Source of the DNA: Photobacterium halotolerans DSM 18316
Lineage (GTDB): Bacteria; Pseudomonadota; Gammaproteobacteria; Enterobacterales; Vibrionaceae
Assembly: GCF_000425165.1 (NCBI RefSeq)
Contig: NZ_KE384319.1
Span: forward strand, 496,001 to 560,000
DNA length: 64,000 bases
Reading direction: 5' to 3'
Part shown: in pieces, positions 34,623 through 42,543 of the stretch
Layout: each line of letters begins with the position of its first letter
Numbering within the stretch: position 1 is the first letter of the stretch
Translations under genes and position numbers: made by a program
The notes under the pieces: model-generated
Seen by the model: only the letters and a program-made list of their open reading frames with translations
What the model was told of the DNA's origin: nothing
The model's database searches: none

Positions 34623-36212
34623 ATGACATTAACCTGTAAAAACTGGTTCCTTATTCGTTTTGTCACTTGTTATAAACATTTTCTGCTGGCCATGTTACTG
34701 GGGCTTAGTGTCCTGACGCTTGGCCTGGGCGGCATTTACCTGCATGGCAGAAGCAATCTGGAAGACCTTGTAAAAGAAAAAGCCACCATTGCGAATGCGC
34801 TTTTCCAAAACACCATTGATGAAGCCCATGTTGCTATTAATAAAGCCACTCCACTGCTTGGCGCCGCCTGTACACCCGCAACCGCGGCTGAGTTAAAGCG
34901 CATTTCAGTGCTCAGCCCTAACATTCGCACCGTCAATTTAGTGAAGGATGATTACATTTACTGCTCATCGCTGTTCAGTAAAGCATTAAAAAGAAATGCG
35001 AACACCCGTATTGCTGGCGACTCTCATCTGTTTCTGGCTACGCACAACTATTTCAATCCAAATGAAAAAATTCTGTTCCTCAGTTCAGCAGTCGGTGAAA
35101 CGTATGTCATTGCGAGTATTGATGTCCAATATATAAAGAAAACACTCAAGACCATTGGACAGAAAATTCCGTTAACAATCACGTTAAATAACCAGCAGCG
35201 CGTCACCTACGCCACTTCGTACTCTGAGACAGAAGACGGCACATTAATCGCCCTGAACTCCCGGGATGATGAGTTCACCATTTCATCTCGGATAAGCCAG
35301 ACAATGTATCTGGATTACATGCTGTCGCATTTGTACATTTCTATGTCTCTGTGTGTCATTATTGCTATTGTCATCAGCATCAATGGCTACCGTCAGCTCA
35401 AACGCCCGCGCTCACTGCAGGAGGAATTACGGCGAGCCGTAAAAGAAAACGAGTTTCTGCCTTACCTGCAACCTATTGTCAACCATCAGGGCAGGGTTTG
35501 CGGCGCGGAGATATTAATGCGTTGGCACCACCCGAATCAGGGTTTCATCATGCCAGACTTGTTTATCCCTCTGGCGGAGGACACCGGCCTGATTAATGTC
35601 ATGACCACTCAGGTACTGACCAGCGTGAAATCTTATTTACTTCAGAATCATCAATATCTGCCTGACGGCTTTCACCTGGCCATTAATATCAGCCCCTGTC
35701 AGTGTAATGATCTGCTTTTCTATAAAGACTGTCTGAGTTTCATGTCCGCCTTTCCGGAGGGAAAGGTAAAACTGGTCGCTGAACTGACAGAACGAGAGTT
35801 CATCAAAGACACAGGGCATGCCGCTCTCCTGTTCGAGAAGCTGCATAATCTGGGGGTTCAGATTGCGCTGGATGATTTTGGCACAGGTCATTCATCGCTG
35901 GCCTATATCAACCAGTTCAACATCGACATCATTAAAATTGATAAGAGCTTTACTCACCTGATTGGTTCGGTAGACATGCCGAGCCATATCGTAGATAACG
36001 TGGTTGATCTGGCAAACAGACTGAACATTGATGTGGTTGCAGAAGGGGTGGAAAACGCGACACAGGAAACCTACCTCAAACAGCACAACATTCAGTTCTT
36101 CCAGGGCTACCTTTACGATAAGCCACTCCCCCCGGCGATCTTCATGCAAAAGATGAAGGAGCAAAGCCACGGCCAGAAACGCTTACAAGCTGCCCCTTCA
36201 TTTGAAGGCTAG
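34623..36212 (+). CDS. CSS-motif EAL c-di-GMP phosphodiesterase
   Basis: The 529-residue inner-membrane protein has two transmembrane helices (about residues 18-38 and 235-255) enclosing a periplasmic CSS-motif domain with YIYCSSLFS; in the E. coli Pde family these cysteines form a redox-sensitive disulfide. The cytoplasmic EAL domain (about 270-510) keeps its catalytic set: AEILMRW, INISP, ELTERE, DDFGTGHSSL, IKIDKSF, AEGVEN and QGYLYDKPL. It should hydrolyse c-di-GMP. No clear ribosome site precedes the ATG. A perfect FNR box lies upstream. Confidence 0.9.
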   Translation: MTLTCKNWFLIRFVTCYKHFLLAMLLGLSVLTLGLGGIYLHGRSNLEDLVKEKATIANALFQNTIDEAHVAINKATPLLGAACTPATAAELKRISVLSPNIRTVNLVKDDYIYCSSLFSKALKRNANTRIAGDSHLFLATHNYFNPNEKILFLSSAVGETYVIASIDVQYIKKTLKTIGQKIPLTITLNNQQRVTYATSYSETEDGTLIALNSRDDEFTISSRISQTMYLDYMLSHLYISMSLCVIIAIVISINGYRQLKRPRSLQEELRRAVKENEFLPYLQPIVNHQGRVCGAEILMRWHHPNQGFIMPDLFIPLAEDTGLINVMTTQVLTSVKSYLLQNHQYLPDGFHLAINISPCQCNDLLFYKDCLSFMSAFPEGKVKLVAELTEREFIKDTGHAALLFEKLHNLGVQIALDDFGTGHSSLAYINQFNIDIIKIDKSFTHLIGSVDMPSHIVDNVVDLANRLNIDVVAEGVENATQETYLKQHNIQFFQGYLYDKPLPPAIFMQKMKEQSHGQKRLQAAPSFEG

Positions 36213-36219
36213 TCGTTCA

Positions 36220-36241
36220 AACAGGGAGTCTGCTCCCTGTT
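36220..36241. terminator. Bidirectional hairpin between EAL and MCP genes
   Basis: AACAGGGAG (36220-36228) pairs with CTCCCTGTT (36233-36241) over a four-base loop, between the convergent EAL and chemoreceptor genes. T content downstream is modest on both sides. Confidence 0.6.
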
Positions 36242-36262
36242 ATCTAGCATCCGGCGAACACA

Positions 36263-37879
36263 TTACACCTTAAAATAGGCCAGGTGCTGGTTAAGTAATT
36301 CCGACACTTGCGCCATTGCCTGACTTTCCTGAGCAAGATTCATCGACGATTCTTTCATCACGTTAGCAGACAGATGAATGCTGCTGACATTTTCATTCAT
36401 TTCATTAGCGACAATCCCTTGCTGTTCCGCCGCGGCCGCTATCAGCACCACTCTGTCGGTAGTCTGATTCAGATCAGACACCATATTTTCGAAGGTGCTC
36501 CGGGTTTCCAGTGCAACATCAACACAGCTTGCCGCCTGAAAATGACTCGATTGCATGGTTTTACTTGATTGCTCAGCAATACTGGTCAGTCTGTCGATAC
36601 TGGCCTTGACCTCTGAGGTAGACTGCTGAGTACGGCTGGCAAGATTTCTGACTTCATCGGCAACCACGGCAAACCCGCGTCCCATCTCACCGGCTCTGGC
36701 CGCTTCAATGGCGGCATTCAATGCCAACAGATTGGTCTGCTCCGAGACATCCTGAATCACGTTCACCACAGCATGAATATCTTTAACCCCCTGTAACAAC
36801 TCATTGACGAAGCTGTCTGCATGGGTGATGTTTTCAGCCACCGACTGAATATTATCGCTGGTGGCTTTCATACTGACACTGCTTTGCTGAGCCTGTTCGG
36901 CAACGTGAACTGTGGCCTCAGAGGTACTTTCTGCATTTTGGGCGACATCGTTAATGGTTGCCGACATTTCATTCATCGCCGCCGACAGTTGCTCAAGCTG
37001 TACATGCTGAGATTCAACGCTGGTTGCCGTTTCCTCACTGGCACTGGCAATCCGGCCGGCCATTTCACGCGATTGCTCCGCTGACTGACTGGCCACTTTG
37101 AGTGCCGCCTGCAGTTTATCCAGCATGCGATCGACTTCGCGCCCCATTTCGCCAATTTCATCCTTACGCTTTTTATTCAGCCTGACTTTCAGATCGCCGT
37201 CTGCGATAACATGAATTTTTTCGACCAGCGCAGTGAGCGGTGTGACAATATCATGCGCCAGCAAGTATCCGATCAATGCCAGAATGATCACTGCAACGGC
37301 CGCAAAAACCGATGCCTTCATCAGGTTGCTGTAGAAAACATCGTCGATATCCGATACCAGTACGCCCGAGCCGACTATCCAGTCCCACTCAGGAAAATAC
37401 ATCACATAGGATATTTTTTCGTGCAGCCGGCCATCCGGTGCCCGCCAGGTATAATCCAGAAACCCCTGGCCTGTTGCAGAGGCGATATTCGCCATTTCAC
37501 GCCAGTGATACTTACCAGAGCCATCGCGGATCGTAGAAGCATCAGCACCGTTCAATTCCGGCTTTAACGGGTGGATAATGACTTGTTGCCTTGGATTGGT
37601 AATCCAGAAATAGTTATCACCATCATACCTGAGCTGTTCAATGGCCTTCAGAGCCATACTTTTCGCCCGCTCTGCGCCTAAATCCGGTGTCTGAGCGGCA
37701 AAAAACGCAATGATACCTTGTGCAGTTTCGACCTGTGCACGCAGTTTATCCTCACGCTCGCTGAATGAAGCGCTGTGCTGCTGCGCCAGATTGTAAATAC
37801 AGACAGATACAATAATCCCGGCCGCCATTAGCACCAGCAACTGCAGCTTTATTCTTATTGATATATTCCCAAGTTTCAC
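36263..37879 (-). CDS. Methyl-accepting chemotaxis protein with sCache_2 domain
   Basis: The 538-residue receptor has an N-terminal helix ([18 protein letters not shown]), a periplasmic single-Cache domain (about residues 35-185; [24 protein letters not shown]), a second helix (about 190-215), HAMP (about 215-270) and a cytoplasmic signalling coil. The hairpin tip [42 protein letters not shown] is family standard. I start it at GTG 37879, after caggga; the open frame extends 33 bases further. sCache_2 receptors often bind small carboxylates. The ligand here is unknown. Confidence 0.9.
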   Translation of the reverse strand: MKLGNISIRIKLQLLVLMAAGIIVSVCIYNLAQQHSASFSEREDKLRAQVETAQGIIAFFAAQTPDLGAERAKSMALKAIEQLRYDGDNYFWITNPRQQVIIHPLKPELNGADASTIRDGSGKYHWREMANIASATGQGFLDYTWRAPDGRLHEKISYVMYFPEWDWIVGSGVLVSDIDDVFYSNLMKASVFAAVAVIILALIGYLLAHDIVTPLTALVEKIHVIADGDLKVRLNKKRKDEIGEMGREVDRMLDKLQAALKVASQSAEQSREMAGRIASASEETATSVESQHVQLEQLSAAMNEMSATINDVAQNAESTSEATVHVAEQAQQSSVSMKATSDNIQSVAENITHADSFVNELLQGVKDIHAVVNVIQDVSEQTNLLALNAAIEAARAGEMGRGFAVVADEVRNLASRTQQSTSEVKASIDRLTSIAEQSSKTMQSSHFQAASCVDVALETRSTFENMVSDLNQTTDRVVLIAAAAEQQGIVANEMNENVSSIHLSANVMKESSMNLAQESQAMAQVSELLNQHLAYFKV

Positions 37880-37996
37880 GTGATGTCCCTGCCAAAATAA
37901 GCAACAAAGCACGTATTTTGCCGCAGGGAATCCGGGGAAGAGTTATCTGAAATCAAAGAAAGTTGAAACTCTATACCTGACAGAGATTTAACACCA

Positions 37997-38017
37997 TGAT
38001 ATGTGACACACATCATA
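37997..38017. promoter_or_regulatory. Inverted repeat upstream of MCP gene, CRP-like
   Basis: ATGATATGT...ACACATCAT forms a nearly symmetric element containing TGTGA-N6-TCATA (38002-38017), one mismatch from the CRP core. It lies about 120 bases before the MCP start, so control by cAMP-CRP is possible. Confidence 0.35.
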
Positions 38018-38137
38018 TACAAATCACTCAATGTCCTGTCACTGGCTCAGCAGAAGTCTGTCGAAGAACATAAAGAAGACGGCAGACACAATGACCTCTG
38101 TGCCTGCCGGTATCACCCAAGGCAGCGCAAACCCCGG

Positions 38138-39178
38138 CTACTGAGCCGGGCTGAAACGGGTCGCCTCAAAGCTGTTCAGTAAACGGTGGATCAGGTATGT
38201 CACCAGTAAGGTGGCAACTATCGCGAAGAAGATACTGCTGACACGGTAAAGTGCACTGAACACCAGATCATTCCCCGGGGTCAGGTATTGCCCGTACAAT
38301 ATGCCAAGCGTTGTCAGTCCGCCAAAGCCGGCGCCTGAGCCGCTGGATTCCTTGACATGCATATAGCTGAACAACATAGCGCCTATCCACAGCAATGGAA
38401 TGATCAATACCAGCATCCCGGACCAGTCATACAATAACAACTGCCCTGCCATACCAAAGGCGACCCCCATGATAGTGCCCATCGCCCGTTTACGGGCATA
38501 ACCCAAAGCGCCGTTCCAGTGCATAGGAAAAAGCAGTAACAAGGTGGTGGCCTGCGCTGACATCGAATCATTGAGATCAAAGATCTGAAAAACCAGAAAC
38601 GACAGTGTTGCGATACTGGCACCCATCAGCGCTTCATGGCGCATCCGGTGAGAACCTTTCGGCTCACTGGGACGCGCAGGTGGCTGACGAGGTTCTGCGT
38701 CGGGGATCAAAAACGTCATCAGGTAAGCAATCACTACCGACAGCACATTGGCCAGCAGGTTGCTGAAGATCAGATCATTCAAATCTGAACTCGGGTAACT
38801 GGCAAAGTGCAGCATAATGCTCAGGCTGAGCACGCTGTTCGCCCCGAACAGGAAGAGCGTCCCTTTGGACATACAGGCAAATTTGTACAGAAAAAGCACG
38901 AAAGCAATCATGGTCATCATGCCCGGATGCCCGCCGAAGAATCCGCCTAAGATCCCCACTTCCAGTCCGCACACTATCGCTGCAGCCAGCAACTGACGCG
39001 CGGCGTGCGCACTCATCACCGGCACCATACCCAGCAGCAACATGGGAGTGACAGTAAAAAAGACCCCGTAGTTCCAACCGAAGATTTTACTGATCGTAAA
39101 GCCGAGCGTGGCACCGGTTGCGATTCGCAGGCACTGGCGGAAATCGTTTTCCGACATCGGATGATCCCATAACTTCAT
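38138..39178 (-). CDS. DUF2955 / FUSC-like membrane protein
   Basis: The 346-residue inner-membrane protein has about ten hydrophobic segments in two sets around a polar linker (EPRQPPARPSEPKGSH, about residue 165), typical of DUF2955 and FUSC-type (AaeB-like) efflux components. It is last in a marR-hlyD-DUF2955 operon, 12 bases after the hlyD stop, so it is probably the membrane pump partner of that adaptor. A GGGAGG site precedes the ATG. The substrate is unknown; related systems export aromatic acids or drugs. Confidence 0.8.
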   Translation of the reverse strand: MKLWDHPMSENDFRQCLRIATGATLGFTISKIFGWNYGVFFTVTPMLLLGMVPVMSAHAARQLLAAAIVCGLEVGILGGFFGGHPGMMTMIAFVLFLYKFACMSKGTLFLFGANSVLSLSIMLHFASYPSSDLNDLIFSNLLANVLSVVIAYLMTFLIPDAEPRQPPARPSEPKGSHRMRHEALMGASIATLSFLVFQIFDLNDSMSAQATTLLLLFPMHWNGALGYARKRAMGTIMGVAFGMAGQLLLYDWSGMLVLIIPLLWIGAMLFSYMHVKESSGSGAGFGGLTTLGILYGQYLTPGNDLVFSALYRVSSIFFAIVATLLVTYLIHRLLNSFEATRFSPAQ

Positions 39179-39190
39179 GGCACCTCCCGC

Positions 39191-40249
39191 TTAATAAATG
39201 TAATGAAGAGTGCTCAGGAATTTAATCTGAGCGCGAGCCATCCAGGCAAACAGGCCGCTGTCCGGAACCAGCTGTACCGTGGCACGCGCACCGGCGGGTA
39301 ACTGTTGCGGCGCTTCCCCTTCAATGTTCAGATGAAGGCGCATTCGCTGGGCATCCCGCACCCATCGGTTAGACTCTGTAGGCGTGGCAAGACGGCCATT
39401 CGCATCAAACTGGCCGGCACTGACACCCGCATCCAAACTGCTGATGCGTGCGCTAAAGACCTGACCGGGCTGACTGTCGAAAGCAACCAGCGCCTGACTG
39501 TCGTTACTGAAATGTCGCAGGCTCTTTTCCCGGAAGTCGGCAATGATATCGACATCCGTTGATACCAGTGCCACCAGCGGATTACCGGCTGCCGCGTAAG
39601 CGCCTTGCTCCAGCTGGAGGTTGGTAATCACGCCGTCACGCCTGGCTTCTACACGGGTATAAGACAGATTCAGTTCTGCCTGCTGCAGCTGATTTTTCGC
39701 CACACGGATGCTCAGATTTTTATCGCTGATTTCGCCCCGGCTGACTTCCAGCTCTTTTAAGCGCGCTTTCGAGGCAGACAAATTCGCTTTGGCGGCGATG
39801 GCAGCACTCTGGGCATCATCGCGCAGCTGCTGTGAGGTCCCGTTGCGATGAAACAGTGTGCTCAGTCGCTGCGCTTCGCGCGTTTTCTGTTGCAAAATAG
39901 CTTCATTCGCCGCGACTTCTGCCTTTGCGGCCAGAATAGAGGCATCCAGCTGGCTGTTGTTCTGGATCACTTTTTCCAGATTCAGACGCGCTTGTTCGAC
40001 GGCCAGCTTATAAGGGGCCGGATCGATAACAAACAGCACATCGCCCTGATGGACAGCCTGATTATTGTGCACATGTATTTCGGTGATCGGGCCGCTCACT
40101 CTGGGAGCGACTTTGGTAACAACCCGGGTCGCCATCGCTTGTGGGGTCAGAGGCATGGCCAAGTCGGCCATTAAAAAATAAGCAAATACCAACACAAATG
40201 CGAAACAGGCGTATTTAATCCAGCGGGCAAATTTTTGATCAGGTGTCAT
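39191..40249 (-). CDS. HlyD-family membrane fusion protein
   Basis: The 352-residue periplasmic adaptor is anchored by one N-terminal helix (YACFAFVLVFAYFLMADLAM). It has a lipoyl half-motif (VAPRVSGPITEIHVHNNQAVHQGDVLFVIDP), a coiled-coil hairpin (about residues 80-190) and the second lipoyl half (LSYTRVEARRDGVITNLQLEQGAYAAAGNPLVALV). It resembles EmrA/AaeA/YibH. It bridges the inner-membrane DUF2955 protein and an outer-membrane channel encoded elsewhere. A ribosome site AAGGAG lies about 12 bases upstream, rather far. Confidence 0.9.
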   Translation of the reverse strand: MTPDQKFARWIKYACFAFVLVFAYFLMADLAMPLTPQAMATRVVTKVAPRVSGPITEIHVHNNQAVHQGDVLFVIDPAPYKLAVEQARLNLEKVIQNNSQLDASILAAKAEVAANEAILQQKTREAQRLSTLFHRNGTSQQLRDDAQSAAIAAKANLSASKARLKELEVSRGEISDKNLSIRVAKNQLQQAELNLSYTRVEARRDGVITNLQLEQGAYAAAGNPLVALVSTDVDIIADFREKSLRHFSNDSQALVAFDSQPGQVFSARISSLDAGVSAGQFDANGRLATPTESNRWVRDAQRMRLHLNIEGEAPQQLPAGARATVQLVPDSGLFAWMARAQIKFLSTLHYIY

Positions 40250-40265
40250 AGAAGTTTATTTCTCC

Positions 40266-40739
40266 TTATTCATCGTTATTGTGTTCTGTGCTCAGAGAAT
40301 CCAGCGCATTGTGGGCAATCTGCTCCAGAATCAGACCCAGTTTCTGTAGTTCCTGGTCGTTAATGTGCGACAGCAGCTGTTTACGCACCTGCATGATGCG
40401 CGCTTCCATCTGGGTGAGCAGTTGTCGTCCTTCTTCCGTCAGGCTGACAATCCGGGCGCGTTTATCGCTGTCGCAGCAACGGCGCGTGATCAGCGATTGC
40501 GCTTCAAGCTGCTTTAAGGTGCGCATCAGCGAAGCCAGTTCGATTTCCAGCGCTTCTGCCAATGTTTTCTGACTGACGTGATCGCCCAATCGCTGCAGTT
40601 TCCACAACGCCGTCCAGCGCGGATGCGTGAGGCCCAACGGGGCCAGTTCGCGGTCTGCCACCATCTTCCATAAGCGGGAAACCCGGCTGAGTTGCTCAGC
40701 TAACGGCAGATCGCGAAGAATGTTGATATCTTGAATCAT
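40266..40739 (-). CDS. MarR/SlyA-family regulator
   Basis: The 157-residue winged-helix protein shows LAPLGLTHPRWTALWKLQRLGDHVSQKTLAEALEIELASLMRTLKQLEAQSLITRR in outline, with the wing SDKRARIVSLTEEGRQLL; this is the SlyA branch of MarR. It is first in the efflux operon and is preceded by a double palindromic operator (40754-40799). Autorepression relieved by a phenolic or similar ligand is likely. Confidence 0.9.
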   Translation of the reverse strand: MIQDINILRDLPLAEQLSRVSRLWKMVADRELAPLGLTHPRWTALWKLQRLGDHVSQKTLAEALEIELASLMRTLKQLEAQSLITRRCCDSDKRARIVSLTEEGRQLLTQMEARIMQVRKQLLSHINDQELQKLGLILEQIAHNALDSLSTEHNNDE

Positions 40740-40753
40740 GGTGCCTCACCAAA

Positions 40754-40799
40754 TTACTTAGCCTGCTAAGCAATATAATATAGTTAGCAGGCTAAGTAA
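40754..40799. promoter_or_regulatory. Double MarR operator with perfect 16-bp arms
   Basis: TTACTTAGCCTGCTAA (40754-40769) is an exact inverted copy of TTAGCAGGCTAAGTAA (40784-40799) across a 14-base TA-rich spacer. Each arm is itself a palindrome (TTAGC-N2-GCTAA), so two MarR dimers could bind. The spacer carries TATATT/TATTAT on the minus strand, a likely -10 for the marR operon. Confidence 0.8.
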
Positions 40800-40805
40800 A
40801 TAGTT

Positions 40806-40821
40806 TGTGAGTTCAATCACA
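40806..40821. promoter_or_regulatory. Perfect CRP core TGTGA-N6-TCACA
   Basis: TGTGAGTTCAATCACA has both CRP half-sites exact. Its centre lies about 45 bases upstream of the start point predicted for the leftward marR operon, close to a class II position. It could also serve the rightward gene. Confidence 0.55.
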
Positions 40822-41101
40822 CATTTTCTGTACGAGCATTTAGACGCAGCATAAATAGCTGACGCGAAGGCGGGATAATCTCAACAAGCAGCAAGCTAAC
40901 CATCAGCAATGGTCTGGCTTCAGCCTCAAACTGCCTTGAATAAGGCGCCCGGGGTACCTAATCTAACCAATAACAGTGGCCGTTTGACGAAGAGCAACAC
41001 CATCGCACAAAGCCCAATCCCATCAACATGCTCCCTTGCCAATAAAGCCATAGTCGAATGTTTTCAATCGCTCAAACAGATGAAAACGAGGGAAAGATCT
41101 G

Positions 41102-42457
41102 ATGAAAATTACTTTTCTTGGTGGTACTGAAACGGTGACGGGATCCAAGTTCCTGCTGGAGGCAGGGCGCACCAGTGTGCTGGTCGATTGTGGTCTGTTC
41201 CAGGGCTATAAGTGGCTGCGTGAGCGTAACTGGCAGACATTGCCAATGGACACAGAAAAGCTCGACGCGGTTCTGTTAACCCATGCTCATCTCGACCACT
41301 CTGGTTATCTGCCTGTGCTGTACAAACACGGCTTCCGCGGACCGGTATTTACGCATCACGCGACCAAAGATCTGTGCCGGATTCTGCTGGCAGACAGCGG
41401 CCATATCCACGAGGAGGACGCCAGATATTACAGCAACCACAAACTGGGAAAGCATGAACACCCGGAACCGCTCTACGACAGACAAACCGCTGAAGACTGT
41501 ATGGCGCTCTTTCAGTCGGTGGATTTTGACGAACCGGTCGACGTCGGGGATATCCGTTTTTATCTGCAACCGGCGGGACATATTCTCGGCGCTGCCAGCA
41601 TTATTGTCGAAGCAGAAGGAAAGCGCGTGGGTTTCTCCGGCGATGTCGGGCGTTATCACGATGTGCTGATGATGCCTCCCCGGCCGCTGCCTGCACTTGA
41701 TCTTCTCTTGATGGAGTCCACTTACGGTAATCGCCGGCACGATCCACAGGACCCGTTTGAAGAGCTGGCAGAGATAGTCAACCAGACAGTGATGCATGGC
41801 GGCGTATTACTGATTCCTGCATTTGCTGTGGGACGGGCGCAGGCTTTACAACATATGCTGGCCACTTTGATGCAAAAAGAAAAAATCCCCAGAATTCCCG
41901 TCTATCTTGATAGCCCGATGGCCATTAAAGTATCGGATATTTTTTGTCAGTACAGTGAACAGCACCGGCTCAATTCAGAGGAATGTCATCGAATGTGTAA
42001 TGACATCATCTATATCCGGACCGTGGATGAATCGAAGGCGATAGAAAAGCAAGCTTTCCCTCACATCATCATTGCCGGTAGCGGGATGGCAACGGGGGGA
42101 CGCATTCTGCACCATTTTAAACGCTTGCTCGGCAGCCCCAAAACCACTGTCCTGTTTACCGGTTATCAGGTCGGTGGTACCCGGGGCGCAAAAATGCTGG
42201 CAGGCGTTGAGACGGTAAAAATTCATGGCGAATGGATACCGTTGCGTGCCTCGATAAAAATGCTTTCCAGCCTGTCCGGTCATGCGGATTACCTTGAACT
42301 GACCCAGTGGTTACAGCAGTCGGCACTGGCAAAAAAAACACCCATTCAGCTCATTCACGGCGACCCCGAAGCCCTCGAAGGACTGCGCGTGCATTTACAG
42401 GAACAGACAACATTTACCGTTCATGTGGCAGGTTACTGGAGTATTTTACGCCTGTAG
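41102..42457 (+). CDS. Beta-CASP metallo-beta-lactamase RNase-like protein
   Basis: The 451-residue protein matches the CPSF73/TTHA0252 group of RNA-processing metallo-hydrolases. Zinc ligands appear in LLTHAHLDHSGYLP (HxHxDH, about residues 60-65), AGHILGAAS and FSGDVGR. The beta-CASP part has MESTYGNR, the PVYLDSPMA block, HIIIAGSGMATGGR and LSGHADY. It ends with an RMMBL domain containing LIHGDPEALEGL. It probably cleaves or trims RNA in the cytoplasm. A gaggg site precedes the ATG. It stands alone between the efflux operon and hut. Confidence 0.9.
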   Translation: MKITFLGGTETVTGSKFLLEAGRTSVLVDCGLFQGYKWLRERNWQTLPMDTEKLDAVLLTHAHLDHSGYLPVLYKHGFRGPVFTHHATKDLCRILLADSGHIHEEDARYYSNHKLGKHEHPEPLYDRQTAEDCMALFQSVDFDEPVDVGDIRFYLQPAGHILGAASIIVEAEGKRVGFSGDVGRYHDVLMMPPRPLPALDLLLMESTYGNRRHDPQDPFEELAEIVNQTVMHGGVLLIPAFAVGRAQALQHMLATLMQKEKIPRIPVYLDSPMAIKVSDIFCQYSEQHRLNSEECHRMCNDIIYIRTVDESKAIEKQAFPHIIIAGSGMATGGRILHHFKRLLGSPKTTVLFTGYQVGGTRGAKMLAGVETVKIHGEWIPLRASIKMLSSLSGHADYLELTQWLQQSALAKKTPIQLIHGDPEALEGLRVHLQEQTTFTVHVAGYWSILRL

Positions 42458-42494
42458 CCGCAAGGTGAGTCCGATGGATAAAAGCCCAGACGAA

Positions 42495-42518
42495 AAAGCC
42501 TCGTCATAACGAGGCTTT
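42495..42518. terminator. Bidirectional terminator between RNase-like gene and hutU
   Basis: AAGCCTCGT/ACGAGGCTT (42496-42504 / 42509-42517) is a perfect nine-pair stem with a four-base loop. Five As lie on the left and three Ts on the right, so it can serve both convergent genes. Confidence 0.8.
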
Positions 42519-42543
42519 CAGAAAACAATGATTGGCAGGTTAC

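Larger units (their letters stand above)
40740..41101. promoter_or_regulatory. Control region between marR operon and RNase-like gene
   Basis: The left part holds the double operator (40754-40799) and a perfect CRP core (40806-40821). From 40830 to 41101, about 270 bases, I see no conserved motif or gene except the region that must hold the promoter of the rightward metallo-hydrolase gene. Confidence 0.6.
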
